Assembly (NCBI RefSeq): GCF_003710825.1
Contig: NZ_RHHQ01000004.1
Location: 424,648-488,647 of the forward strand
Origin: Brevibacillus fluminis
Lineage (GTDB): Bacteria; Bacillota; Bacilli; Brevibacillales; Brevibacillaceae
DNA length: 64,000 bases
Reading direction: 5' to 3'
A program made the position numbers and the translations under genes. Of the stretch, positions 40,409 to 49,631 are shown one piece after another (the stretch's first letter is position 1; every line of letters starts with the position of its first letter). The notes under the pieces are model-generated. The model saw only the letters and a program-made list of their open reading frames with translations, was not told where the DNA came from and made no database searches.

Positions 40409-41881
40409 CTAGACGCCGTACCAATTCAATGCTTCTTTCCCCAAATCGATCCATACGCTCTTCGAATGCGTATACAACTCCATCGCTTGCATGCCCAATT
40501 CGCGCCCGAACCCGCTCTGCTTCGTGCCGCCAAACGGTACCGCGCTGTCCAGCATGCTGTACGTATTGACATAAACGGTCCCTGCCTTCAGGCCGCGAGC
40601 CATGCGGTGGGCGCGCTTCAGGTCATTGGTCCAGACTCCGGAGGCAAGACCGTAAACCGTATCGTTCGCCTGGCGGAGCGCATCCTCCTCATCGGTAAAG
40701 CGGATCATCGAAATGACGGGGCCAAAAATCTCTTCCCGCGCGATCGTCATGTCATTGGTGACATTGGCAAAAATCGTCGGAGTGAAAAAGTAGCCTGCAC
40801 CTGCCTCTTTGTTGCGCTCACCGCCCAATACCAATTCTGCCCCTTGCTCAAGTCCGCTCGCCACATAATGCTCAATTCGTGACAGCTGCGCGAGCGAAAC
40901 TTGCGGCCCCATCTGTGTCGTCGGATCAAGCGGATTGCCAATGCGCAGTGACTGCGCTTTTTGGCGGAACGCCTCTAGAAACCGATCGTAAATCTTTTCT
41001 TGGACGAACAAACGGGAGCCTGCGGCACAAACCTGCCCTTGCGCAAAATAAATGCCGAACAGCGAGCCGTTTACCGCATCTTCCAGATCCGCATCGGCAA
41101 AAACAATATTCGGCGACTTGCCGCCCAACTCAAGCGATACCGGCTTGAGGTTTTTGCTCGCGGCTTGCATGATCAAGCGGCCGGTCGATGTAGAGCCGGT
41201 AAAGGCGATTTTGTCGACATCGGGATGGGACGTGAGCGCATCGCCGGCGATTGCCCCGAATCCAGGCACGACATTGATCACGCCATCGGGGATGCCAGCT
41301 TCCTGAAACAGTTGGACAAGCTCCAACATGCTGATCGGTGTTTGCTCGGCCGGCTTGATGACGATCGTATTACCGGCAGCCAGCGCCGGAGCCAGCTTCC
41401 ACATGGCCAACATCAGCGGGAAATTCCACGGCACGATCGCTGCAACCACGCCAAGCGGCTCGCGCAACGTATAGTTGAAACGGTTTGCCGGCGACGACAA
41501 CGTATCGCCCTGCACCTTGTTCGCAAGACCGGCATAAAACTCCAACACGTCGATCGTTGCAGGCATCGCGATGTATTTCGTTTCATTGATGGGCAGGCCG
41601 TTGTCTCTTGATTCGACCTCGGCGAGGTAATCCTTCTTCTCCCACATGAGCTGTGCGGCGCGATAGAGCAGCCGACCTCGGTCGCTTGGCGACATCTGCG
41701 CCCATGCTCCGGACTCAAACGCTTTGCGCGCGGCCTTCACCGCCCGATCGACATCTTCCCCTCCGGCTTCGGCGACAACGGCATTAACTTCCCCGGTAGC
41801 CGGATTGAACGATTCGAATGTTTTGCCTGATACGGCGTCGACCCATTTCCCATCAATAAACAGCTGATATGTTTTTGGCAT
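40409..41881 (-). CDS. Aldehyde dehydrogenase (NAD-dependent)
   Basis: The 490-residue product begins MPKTYQLFIDGKWVDAVSGK. ALDH motifs: PWNFPLMLAMWKLAPALA (about 150), the catalytic Glu in LELGGKSPN (about 253), the catalytic Cys in FAQGQVCAAGSRL (about 286) and EEIFGPVISMI (about 387). It lies 18 bases after the copper amine oxidase gene, so it probably oxidises the aldehyde made from a primary amine to the acid. GAGAGGGG precedes the ATG. Confidence 0.92.
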   Translation of the reverse strand: MPKTYQLFIDGKWVDAVSGKTFESFNPATGEVNAVVAEAGGEDVDRAVKAARKAFESGAWAQMSPSDRGRLLYRAAQLMWEKKDYLAEVESRDNGLPINETKYIAMPATIDVLEFYAGLANKVQGDTLSSPANRFNYTLREPLGVVAAIVPWNFPLMLAMWKLAPALAAGNTIVIKPAEQTPISMLELVQLFQEAGIPDGVINVVPGFGAIAGDALTSHPDVDKIAFTGSTSTGRLIMQAASKNLKPVSLELGGKSPNIVFADADLEDAVNGSLFGIYFAQGQVCAAGSRLFVQEKIYDRFLEAFRQKAQSLRIGNPLDPTTQMGPQVSLAQLSRIEHYVASGLEQGAELVLGGERNKEAGAGYFFTPTIFANVTNDMTIAREEIFGPVISMIRFTDEEDALRQANDTVYGLASGVWTNDLKRAHRMARGLKAGTVYVNTYSMLDSAVPFGGTKQSGFGRELGMQAMELYTHSKSVWIDLGKEALNWYGV

Positions 41882-41899
41882 GCTTGCTTCCCCTCTCTT

Positions 41900-44194
41900 T
41901 TATTTTTCCGGCAAATCCAGTGTCGGCGTCTGATCGAAGAAATTCCACGGCTTGAGCATGGCATGCACCCATTCCGTCGGCATGATCGGCCATTCTTCCG
42001 CACGGGCGACGTGCGTAGTGCCCGTCGTCATCCAGACCACATTGTCGGTATTGGTGATCGCATCATTATTGGCCGTGTAGGCTTTGAGCCCCGTATCGGT
42101 CTTTGCCCGGTTTGGATATTTCCCTTCGGGGAAGCGTTCATCCGGATTGTACTTGGTCACCCAAATTTGCTTGTCCATAAAATTCACACGGTTGTACAGC
42201 CATTCTTCCTTGCTAAACATCGCACCTTTCGCGATCGGATGTGTACCGCCCGCGTACGGGATGATTTGGTATGAGACCGGATTGCCAACCTTGTTTTCCT
42301 TGTTGGTGTTGCTGATCAGACGAATCGTCGAAGGATCAAAATTTTGGATCGCATCTTGTTCCGTGCCTACCGTCTTTTGCTCGGTCACCATGACGCTTTT
42401 GCGTGGTCCGCCTGCCGTGTTTTCCGCTACCTTCGGATTGATCTCAGTCAGTGTGTTCGTCTCGCCGTCAACGTCCAGATCGAGCCGAAAATTGTAGATG
42501 TGCTGGTGTGTCGTGCCCACGATGTTGTGGTCGATCAGCGTGCCGTAACGCGTATCGTCTTTAGCAGTGGCGTCATGCATGGTAGATGAATTGACCGCCT
42601 TGACCGCCTCGATTCCCGTCGCGCCGACATCGATTTTAATCGTCCCGTTCGGTGACAAGATCCAGTCGAAAATGTAGTCGTAATTGCCGACCGTACTGAT
42701 CCAGCGCATCACCAGCTCGCGACGCTCACGGCTGACGTTTTCTTTGCCCATCTCGTTATGCTTGTACTCCGGTCCGGCGTATTGCTCGAATACGGCGATC
42801 GCATTCGGAATCGTGTACGGGTTGCCGTCATTATCCGAGATGGTGGCATCCAGCAGCACAGCATTTTCCGGCACATCCGTCCCGCGCTCAAGCGATGAGG
42901 TGAGCACACCCATACCATAATCGCCGGAATCGAGATACGCTTTGAAATACCAGCCCACATCCGGGTCCCCGTATGGCACAATCATGCCGCCTAGCGAGCC
43001 TTCGTACATAATTTTGCGTTTGACGCCGTTATCGTTGTACGTCATCGTTGACAGCACCGGCCCTACGCGCGGATCGAGATGAAGGTGGAAATCCCAATTT
43101 TGCCAATGGATGTTATTGCCTTCGATTGTATAGTTTTTGCCGGCAGGCTCGGTGATGGAGATCGGCTTGACGTTCTTTTTGTCTGCGCGATCGCGGCCAT
43201 CATACGGTGTCGGCTTGAGCGGAACCGGTATCACGCCTTCATCTTCGATCTTGATCACCTTCTTTTGCTCCAGGTCAACGATCGCGACCAAATTTTCGAT
43301 CGGATGTGCCCAATAATTGCCGTCCCCGACATCGAGATAGGAAACGACTTTCAAAAGCCGTAAATCTTGCTGCAAGCCGTCCGCCTCGTTGAAATAGCCG
43401 ACAGTCAGCGGCGTCGCCACTACCTTTTTCACATCGTGGATACCGCGCTTTTTCAGTGCTTCGGCATAGTCCGCGCTTTGTTCGATCGCGGTCTGGACAG
43501 TTTGGAAATCGTCGAGGATAACCATGCCGTGTACGCCCTCGATCGGTTTCCATGATACGAGCGATTTCGCTGCGAGATCGACTTCTCCTTCGATCACGTT
43601 CTTCCCGTCGAGCAGAACTACGTTCGCTATTCGCTGGAAGGTGCTTTTTTGCCCATACACCCACTTCCACACCTGTGCCTTGTCCGGTTCTTTGAGTGAA
43701 ATCTGGGTAAAACGCAAACTCGCTTTATAGTGGGGCGATGCCTTGATCACATCGACTGCCGTATTGATCTCCGTGGCGGAAAGCGGGTTAAGCGGATGCT
43801 CCGTCTTCTCGACTGAGACCGTCTGCGCCAAATCGGCCTGAAACACTTCATTGATGAAATGGTGGGACACGTAGGTGACCCCGTCCTTCACGAAGACTGG
43901 CGCTTCCAACGATACGGTTTTGCCGTTGACCAATGCTTGCGTTGAATTCGGCTTCAGCTTGACGATCGTCCCGTCTTTTGTGATTTGGACCGTGTGTGTG
44001 CTGCCGTCCCATGCCAGTGTTCCGCCGATGCCAGCGAGTGCTTCTTTGAGCGTAACGTACTCGGCCTCCCCGCCATGCGCTTGCACGAGTGGTACGGCTG
44101 CCGACAGCGCTAGTGTAAGCGCCGTTCCCACCATGACTGTGGATGCGGCCGCCTTTTGATAACATTGTAATCGTTTGCTTTTTTTCTTTCGCAT
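41900..44194 (-). CDS. Secreted copper amine oxidase with N-terminal domain
   Basis: The 764-residue product begins with a signal peptide (KRLQCYQKAAASTVMVG, cleavage probably after VQA-HG, about residue 40). Residues about 45-125 form a Cu_amine_oxidN1-like domain (TLKEALAGIGG and VSLEAPVFVKDGVTYV). The catalytic domain shows the Asp base in LDSGDYGMGV, the TPQ precursor Tyr in NYDYIFDW near residue 505, copper ligands HQH near 560 and a third His in TTHVARAEEW near 728. It oxidises primary amines to aldehydes, with hydrogen peroxide and ammonia. Export puts the reaction outside the cytoplasm, while the coupled ALDH is cytosolic. Confidence 0.9.
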   Translation of the reverse strand: MRKKKSKRLQCYQKAAASTVMVGTALTLALSAAVPLVQAHGGEAEYVTLKEALAGIGGTLAWDGSTHTVQITKDGTIVKLKPNSTQALVNGKTVSLEAPVFVKDGVTYVSHHFINEVFQADLAQTVSVEKTEHPLNPLSATEINTAVDVIKASPHYKASLRFTQISLKEPDKAQVWKWVYGQKSTFQRIANVVLLDGKNVIEGEVDLAAKSLVSWKPIEGVHGMVILDDFQTVQTAIEQSADYAEALKKRGIHDVKKVVATPLTVGYFNEADGLQQDLRLLKVVSYLDVGDGNYWAHPIENLVAIVDLEQKKVIKIEDEGVIPVPLKPTPYDGRDRADKKNVKPISITEPAGKNYTIEGNNIHWQNWDFHLHLDPRVGPVLSTMTYNDNGVKRKIMYEGSLGGMIVPYGDPDVGWYFKAYLDSGDYGMGVLTSSLERGTDVPENAVLLDATISDNDGNPYTIPNAIAVFEQYAGPEYKHNEMGKENVSRERRELVMRWISTVGNYDYIFDWILSPNGTIKIDVGATGIEAVKAVNSSTMHDATAKDDTRYGTLIDHNIVGTTHQHIYNFRLDLDVDGETNTLTEINPKVAENTAGGPRKSVMVTEQKTVGTEQDAIQNFDPSTIRLISNTNKENKVGNPVSYQIIPYAGGTHPIAKGAMFSKEEWLYNRVNFMDKQIWVTKYNPDERFPEGKYPNRAKTDTGLKAYTANNDAITNTDNVVWMTTGTTHVARAEEWPIMPTEWVHAMLKPWNFFDQTPTLDLPEK

Positions 44195-44368
44195 CGATGC
44201 TTCCCCCCATCATGTCAACTGGTTTCGTGTCCATTGTAGGTACAGGGAGAATGCGCTGTATTGTAAATTTCGGAACTATCAGTTTTTTTCGTTTTGGTTC
44301 ATAATGAAAGACAAACTTGGCTTCCATCACGATCGCCATTTCGATCAACGACGTAGAGGTGGTTTCCC

Positions 44369-45196
44369 ATGAACATCAACCGCATACAAATCGCTGCCAA
44401 CCTGCCTCCCGTTCAATATGGCTTCCGACTGGAAACGATCTCTTATCAGGAGAGATTGATTCCGTACCAAGGGCAGACCGTTTTGTACTACCAATACGTC
44501 ATGGGCAGCGAAGCGGAATCCATTCGCGTCGTTCCCGACGGATGTACGGATATTTTGATCTGCTGCGATCCATTCCGCCCTCACTCCCTTTTGTGCGGTA
44601 CGATTTTGCAAGGCGAGAGCATCCGGTTCCTGCCCGGTGCCACCTATTTCGGCATCCGCCTCACCCCTCTGCAAAATGTGCAAATTCGTCCGCTCCCGTT
44701 CCGGGATTTGATCAACCAACAGCTGCCACTCACCGACGTGATGAAGGGTGTGGGCAGCATGTGTGATGCGATCGCGGAGAAGGAGACGTTTGCATTGCGA
44801 ATCGCCTTTTTCGAGCAAGCCTTTCTCCCACTGCTGCTGTCGCCGCATACCTCATCCGAGTTGGTTGACTACTGCCTGCAGCAAATTTACCGGACGCGCG
44901 GGACAGTGACCGTCGATCAGTTGGCTCGCGATATCGGTTTTTCCACGCGGTATATCCGCAAAAAATTCGTGGAAACGCTAGGCCTCTCCCCCAAGCAATA
45001 CAGTCGCATCACCCGTTTCCAGCATACGCTTTCCTCCATGCTGACCAGCACGGCAGCCTGGTCCAATTTGGCTACGGAGCACGGGTACTATGACCAAGCC
45101 CATTTCATCAAAGACTTCAAGCATTTCAGCATGTTCACCCCGATGCAGATCCATTCGCTAATTGCGGAAGTTGCGGAAAAAACCATGATACTGTAA
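44369..45196 (+). CDS. AraC-family regulator divergent from the amine oxidase
   Basis: The 275-residue product begins MNINRIQIAANLPPVQYGF. The N-terminal ligand domain of the DUF6597 type (VVPDGCTDILICC, about 54-66) is followed by an AraC HTH at about 165-265 (LARDIGFSTRYIRKKFVETL, then YYDQAHFIKDFKHF). It is transcribed away from the copper amine oxidase across a 174-base gap, so it probably activates the amine oxidation operon. GAGGTGG precedes the ATG. Confidence 0.85.
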   Translation: MNINRIQIAANLPPVQYGFRLETISYQERLIPYQGQTVLYYQYVMGSEAESIRVVPDGCTDILICCDPFRPHSLLCGTILQGESIRFLPGATYFGIRLTPLQNVQIRPLPFRDLINQQLPLTDVMKGVGSMCDAIAEKETFALRIAFFEQAFLPLLLSPHTSSELVDYCLQQIYRTRGTVTVDQLARDIGFSTRYIRKKFVETLGLSPKQYSRITRFQHTLSSMLTSTAAWSNLATEHGYYDQAHFIKDFKHFSMFTPMQIHSLIAEVAEKTMIL

Positions 45197-45349
45197 TTGA
45201 GTCATCGTTTCCCGAATTATTTGTAACCGCTCTCAGTTTGTATAAGATCAGCTATTCGAAATCGTTATTGTCCTACTGGGCCTGCTTTCCAGTATAATAA
45301 GCTTATCTGAACGTGCCCCACGCGGTACTGCCAAGGTAGGGAGTGAAAT

Positions 45350-45970
45350 GTGACGATGTTTAAAGAAACGGTATCAACAGAAGAAGAATTGCGTTCCATG
45401 CTGGGCTACCCAAGTGAACTTGTGCAAAACAAAGTGATCCATTACTTAGATGAGCATTGTCGAGACTTTATTGCCAAATCCCCTTTTCTCGCCATATCGA
45501 CCTCTGATCATCAGGGGCTGTGCGATGTTTCCCCTCGGGGAGATTCACCCGGTTTCGTGCTAGTACTCGATGACAAGCATCTCGTGATTCCTGAAAGGCC
45601 CGGAAATCGCAGAATTGATTCTATGAAAAATATCTTATCAAATCCGAACATTGGGCTTATTTTTATCATTCCAGGTTTAGAAGAAACACTCCGGATAAAT
45701 GGGCGCGCTTGTTTGGTTCGTGATGAAGAACTTCTTGCTCAAATGGAAGCGGGCGGGCGCACTCCGATGATCGGAATCGGAGTTGAGGTACAAGAATGCT
45801 ATGTACACTGCGCAAAAGCATTTAAACGGTCCAAACTATGGGATCACGATTCTTGGCTGGAAAAAGACAAGCTACCGCGAGCTTCCCGGATTTTGGCGGA
45901 TCATGCAAAAATGGCTCCTGAAGCCATCGAAGAAGTGTTGAAAGAAAGCTATACGAAACGACTCTATTAA
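45350..45970 (+). CDS. Pyridoxamine 5'-phosphate oxidase family FMN protein
   Basis: The 206-residue product begins (GTG) MTMFKETVSTEEELRSML. It matches the MSMEG_1061/DR2398-like PPOX subfamily: FLAISTSDHQGLCDVSPRGD (about 44-63), VIPERPGNRRIDSMKNIL (about 81-98) and LRINGRACLV. It binds FMN; the substrate is unknown. GGGAG lies six bases before the GTG; an ATG two codons later is possible. A TATAAT at 45293-45298 may be its -10 box. Confidence 0.85.
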   Translation: MTMFKETVSTEEELRSMLGYPSELVQNKVIHYLDEHCRDFIAKSPFLAISTSDHQGLCDVSPRGDSPGFVLVLDDKHLVIPERPGNRRIDSMKNILSNPNIGLIFIIPGLEETLRINGRACLVRDEELLAQMEAGGRTPMIGIGVEVQECYVHCAKAFKRSKLWDHDSWLEKDKLPRASRILADHAKMAPEAIEEVLKESYTKRLY

Positions 45971-45993
45971 TACAGATCATGTAACACCTCGTT

Positions 45994-46033
45994 AAAAAAA
46001 CGCACGCCCCATTTTGGGAAACGTGCGTTTTTT
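45994..46033. terminator. Bidirectional terminator
   Basis: CGCACG (46001-46006) pairs with CGTGCG (46022-46027), flanked by runs of A and T that extend the stem. It lies between the convergent PPOX and aldolase genes. Confidence 0.8.
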
Positions 46034-46044
46034 CGATACATTCC

Positions 46045-46815
46045 TCATTTGCTTGCGTCTCGGGCACCTGCCACTTGCGAAAGCGATGCCATGATAACCG
46101 ATGTCGTCACAACTGCCACGAGTGACGTTCCCCGCCCCAGTTCATCGCGTACACCTGCAGCGCTCGTCGCAATGTTGCCAAGCGGCACATTCAGCTCACG
46201 CGCCGTTTCATACAATCGCTGCATGACCTGCTGAAATTCAGGATGTGATGCCCCCGCTTCTTTATACCCGAGCGAGATGGACAGATCGGTTGGGCCGATA
46301 AAAGCCGCATCAACACCCGGCACAGTGACGATTTCTGCGAAATTGGCCACTGCTTCCGGCGTTTCAATATGGACGATGATCAAGGTTTGTTCATCTGCAG
46401 CATCCAAATACAGCTTTCCGCCATCTATACCAAATCGGGCAGAACGGGTGATGAAGGCGGCACCTCGCTGGCCGATCGGCGGGAACTTTGCCCGTTTGAC
46501 CACTTTCTCCGCTTCCTCGCGCGTGTTTACCATCGGTACCTGAATGCCTTTCGCGCCGAGATCAAGCGCTTTTTGGATATCGGATGGATCATAGGAGACG
46601 CGCACGATCGGCACGATCGCTGCCAATTCCGCCGCTCGGATCATCTGCTCGATTTCTCGCTGGGAAAAGGCTCCGTGCTCATTGTCGATCAACACAAAAT
46701 CAAAGCCCGCGTAACCGATCATTTCCACCAAATCCGGAGCGTACATGCCAACCAGGGCGCCTAAAGCCGGCTCCCCTTTTTTCAGCTTTTCTTTCACTGC
46801 ATTTGTCATCATCAT
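46045..46815 (-). CDS. HpcH/HpaI family aldolase
   Basis: The 256-residue product begins MMMTNAVKEKLKKGEPALGA. The family pattern is complete: FDFVLIDNEHGAFSQREIEQ (about 39-58), the metal-binding VHIETPEAVANFAEI (about 143-157) and AFIGPTDLSISLGYK (about 164-178). It cleaves or forms 2-keto-hydroxy acids such as 4-hydroxy-2-oxo-heptanedioate. A terminator separates it from the upstream HyuA gene, so it is probably a separate unit. Three ATGs stand in a row; the exact start is open. Confidence 0.85.
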   Translation of the reverse strand: MMMTNAVKEKLKKGEPALGALVGMYAPDLVEMIGYAGFDFVLIDNEHGAFSQREIEQMIRAAELAAIVPIVRVSYDPSDIQKALDLGAKGIQVPMVNTREEAEKVVKRAKFPPIGQRGAAFITRSARFGIDGGKLYLDAADEQTLIIVHIETPEAVANFAEIVTVPGVDAAFIGPTDLSISLGYKEAGASHPEFQQVMQRLYETARELNVPLGNIATSAAGVRDELGRGTSLVAVVTTSVIMASLSQVAGARDASK

Positions 46816-46878
46816 CTTGGCCTAGCCCCCTCGCTTTACCCACAATTCTAGCAATCTCGCGTTTGAATTGCCAGAAAT

Positions 46879-46925
46879 GAAAGAAAACCTGAACAAGAGC
46901 AGAACACTCTCACAGGTTTTCTTTC
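46879..46925 (-). terminator. Terminator of the sigma-54 dependent hyu operon
   Basis: GAAAGAAAACCTG (46879-46891) pairs perfectly with CAGGTTTTCTTTC (46913-46925) around a 21-base loop. It lies ten bases beyond the HyuA-1 stop and before the aldolase gene. Confidence 0.7.
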
Positions 46926-46934
46926 ATCCACGCA

Positions 46935-48512
46935 TTAGACGAGATTCGTTACTTCCGCAGACGCTTTGAGCGTACCCGCCGCTTTCACGCGGATTCGCGT
47001 CGCGTTCCCCAAATAGGAGAGCGGGATGTCCTCGAACTCGACGATTTCTACGGTTGACTCCTCTGCTCCGGCCGCGATTGCCTCGTCGATCGCCATGCGT
47101 TTGGCCGCTTCGACTGTTTTTTCGCGATCCATCTCATCGAGCGAGAAGACGCGATCGATTTGGCCGCTGATCTGAGCAATAGCCGCACCGATGGCATTCG
47201 CGACCCCAAAGTTTTCCGGACGGATAACTGTCAATGCGCCTTGCAGCTCATCCGGCAGCAGGATGCTTCCACCACCGACCAAAATGATCGGTACGGGCTC
47301 GGCGCTCGTTTTCATTTTGTCGATCGCTTCCTCAGCCATTTCGACCAGTCGATTGTAGACGTTCTCAAGCAGCTGACGATCCAGATGCGCGACCAGGCTT
47401 GCATCGCCCAGATCCGCTTTGCCAAGCGCGATGATGACATCGGTCGTGGTCATTGTGTCCCCACCGAACGCGAGACCCTTTTCCGGCAGCTGATAGCCAA
47501 CGCTGTCTGGTCCGATCGTGAAGCTGCCATCGTCCTGAATGCGCACGATCGTGCCGCCACCGAGTCCAATGGAAATCAAATCGGGCATGCGGAAATTAGT
47601 ACGCGCACCGCCGATTTCCACAGCGAGGGAAGATTCCCGCGGGAACGAGTTGACGAGCACACCGATGTCTGTCGTCGTTCCCCCGACGTCGACGACCAGG
47701 GCGTTGGCTAAGCCGGACAGGTAGGAGGCGCCACGGATGCTGTTCGTCGGGCCGCAGCCGATGGTGAGAATCGGGTATTTCACAGCATACTCGATGCTCA
47801 TCAGCGTGCCGTCATTTTGTCCGAAAAAGACGCGGGCGTTGACCTGCTCCGCTTTCAGCGCCTCGATGAAGCCATAGGCTGTCGTTTTGGCCACATTCAC
47901 GATCGCTGCGTTCAAAATCGTGGCGTTTTCCCGTTCGAGCAGTCCGACGCTGCCGATCTCATAGGATAGCGAAAGCGGAATTTCGTTGCCCAGCACCTCG
48001 CGCAAAATTTCGGCTGCGCGCAGCTCATGGTCTTTGGACACCGGTGAAAAGACGGACGCAATGGCGATGGAGTTGACCTTGCCTTTGAGCTCTTCGGCGA
48101 TTCGGTACAATTCCTTCTCGTCTAAACGCGTGAGCTCTCTGCCATCGAACTCGTGACCGCCGCGCACGATGTAAACGTGCTGTCCCAGCAGCTTACGCAA
48201 ATCATCAGGTACGCCGACCAACGGCTTGATGGCCATCGTCGCAGGAGCGCCGATGCGAATGACCGCGATATTGTTGAGCCGCTTGCGTTCCACGATCGCA
48301 TTGGTACAGTGTGTCGTCCCAAGCATTGCATAGGTAATCTGGTCGCGTGGCACCCCAGATTGGGCAATCACTTCGCGCATCGCCGCATAAATACCTGAGC
48401 TGACATCGCTGGTTGTCGATGTTTTGGTTTGCGCGAGCACGCGGTAGTCTGCATCCAAAAGCACGGCGTCGGTATGAGTGCCGCCTACGTCAATTCCAAT
48501 CCGGTAATTCAT
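46935..48512 (-). CDS. Hydantoinase/oxoprolinase A family protein (HyuA-1, intact)
   Basis: The 525-residue product begins MNYRIGIDVGGTHTDAVLLD (Hydant_A_N). The actin-like ATP motifs are intact: GIDVGGTHTD at 6-15, ALVVDVGGTTTDIG at about 272-285 and SIGLGGGTIV at about 315-324. Related enzymes hydrolyse cyclic amides or hydantoins with ATP, or carboxylate ketones. This is the short, bacterial type with a DUF917 partner upstream. Start overlaps the DUF917-1 stop (ATGA). It is the last gene of the sigma-54 dependent operon. Confidence 0.87.
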   Translation of the reverse strand: MNYRIGIDVGGTHTDAVLLDADYRVLAQTKTSTTSDVSSGIYAAMREVIAQSGVPRDQITYAMLGTTHCTNAIVERKRLNNIAVIRIGAPATMAIKPLVGVPDDLRKLLGQHVYIVRGGHEFDGRELTRLDEKELYRIAEELKGKVNSIAIASVFSPVSKDHELRAAEILREVLGNEIPLSLSYEIGSVGLLERENATILNAAIVNVAKTTAYGFIEALKAEQVNARVFFGQNDGTLMSIEYAVKYPILTIGCGPTNSIRGASYLSGLANALVVDVGGTTTDIGVLVNSFPRESSLAVEIGGARTNFRMPDLISIGLGGGTIVRIQDDGSFTIGPDSVGYQLPEKGLAFGGDTMTTTDVIIALGKADLGDASLVAHLDRQLLENVYNRLVEMAEEAIDKMKTSAEPVPIILVGGGSILLPDELQGALTVIRPENFGVANAIGAAIAQISGQIDRVFSLDEMDREKTVEAAKRMAIDEAIAAGAEESTVEIVEFEDIPLSYLGNATRIRVKAAGTLKASAEVTNLV

Positions 48513-49606
48513 TTTGCCATAACCCCTTTCCCACTCAGCTCTTCCACCGGCTTATAGGTTGCATCGTAACCGAAATATTTAGGCCCGCATGTCGCCAAGC
48601 CTTTTTCCGTCCGCCATTTGGCATCGCATGGAATCCCGATGACAATGACGCGCGCACCATAACGCAGGCCTTCGGTCGTAATCGGCATGCCGGTTTCAGA
48701 ATCCAGCACCGCAATCAGGTCAGGCGTCACACACAGCACCCGATCGCCGCTTTTGGCAAGCAGATGCTCGTTTTGGAAAGACAGTTCCAGCCTCTGCTCC
48801 TTGTAAGCCAAAATCCCTTCCAGCTGCGCGGTTCCACGCGCAAAGCCGCCGACGGTTTTCCGATTGACATCCGCCACTTTTCCACAAAACAACTCATAGC
48901 CTTTCGTAAGCTTTAGCACTTCCTCGACAGGATTGAGGTTGTTTTCCTTTGACAGCCGAAGCGCACGGCCGATTTCTTCTTCTAGTGTTAAAATATGATG
49001 AATGCCGCTTTCTTTCAGGTTTCGACCGTACATCGGATATATCGCACACGTCGCCGATCCACCCTTTTGTACGGTGACGCTTCGGGCGATCCGCTCCGTC
49101 CAAGTGTTGTCGATCGTATCCATCAGCGTGATGTTGCCTTTTTCATCGGCGAGCACCATCGGCGTCGCCGATATGCCGTCCAGATAAAAAGTCGTCATCT
49201 GGAGCTCAGGGAAGGCGCGGCCCATGCCGTCCACATCGACAACAGGCAGTCCCAGTTTGGCGGCAAGCGCCAGCGGTAGCATCGAATTGATTCCGCCCGC
49301 TTCGATCGGAAAGGTGGCGAACACTTCCTTACCCATGTATTTGCCCAATGCGGCGAACGTTTGCGTAATTTCCTCGCCGCTCGGGATTTTTTCGACCAAT
49401 ACGGTAGGAGCCCCCATCCCGCCGGATGCGACGACCAGCGCATCGTCTGGCACTTCATCGACCGACAGCAATGTAATCGGTCCGAACTCTTCGACTGCCT
49501 GCAGTGCCATGAGCTTCCCGATGTACGGATCGCCGCCACCTCCTGTACCCAGCAGAGCTGCGCCGACCGCAATGTCTTCGATTTCTTGCTTCCCGATTTT
49601 TCTCAC
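48509..49606 (-). CDS. DUF917 family protein (first copy)
   Basis: The 365-residue product begins (GTG) MRKIGKQEIEDIAVGAALLG. The DUF917 signature is clear: GTGGGGDPYIGKLMALQ (about 20-36), IEAGGINSMLPLALAAKLG (about 101-119) and DVDGMGRAFPELQMTTF (about 123-139). The family is found next to hydantoinase A genes and is thought to act with them on cyclic amide-like substrates. AAGGAGCGAG before the GTG decides the start; an upstream ATG lies inside the permease gene. Confidence 0.87.
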   Translation of the reverse strand: MRKIGKQEIEDIAVGAALLGTGGGGDPYIGKLMALQAVEEFGPITLLSVDEVPDDALVVASGGMGAPTVLVEKIPSGEEITQTFAALGKYMGKEVFATFPIEAGGINSMLPLALAAKLGLPVVDVDGMGRAFPELQMTTFYLDGISATPMVLADEKGNITLMDTIDNTWTERIARSVTVQKGGSATCAIYPMYGRNLKESGIHHILTLEEEIGRALRLSKENNLNPVEEVLKLTKGYELFCGKVADVNRKTVGGFARGTAQLEGILAYKEQRLELSFQNEHLLAKSGDRVLCVTPDLIAVLDSETGMPITTEGLRYGARVIVIGIPCDAKWRTEKGLATCGPKYFGYDATYKPVEELSGKGVMAK

Positions 49607-49631
49607 GTTTCTCGCTCCTTTTGCTTCAATG

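Noticed and set aside
40224..40454. 76-codon minus-strand frame after the aldehyde dehydrogenase
   Set aside because: It overlaps the ALDH 3' end in another frame, crosses a terminator hairpin and has no ribosome binding site.
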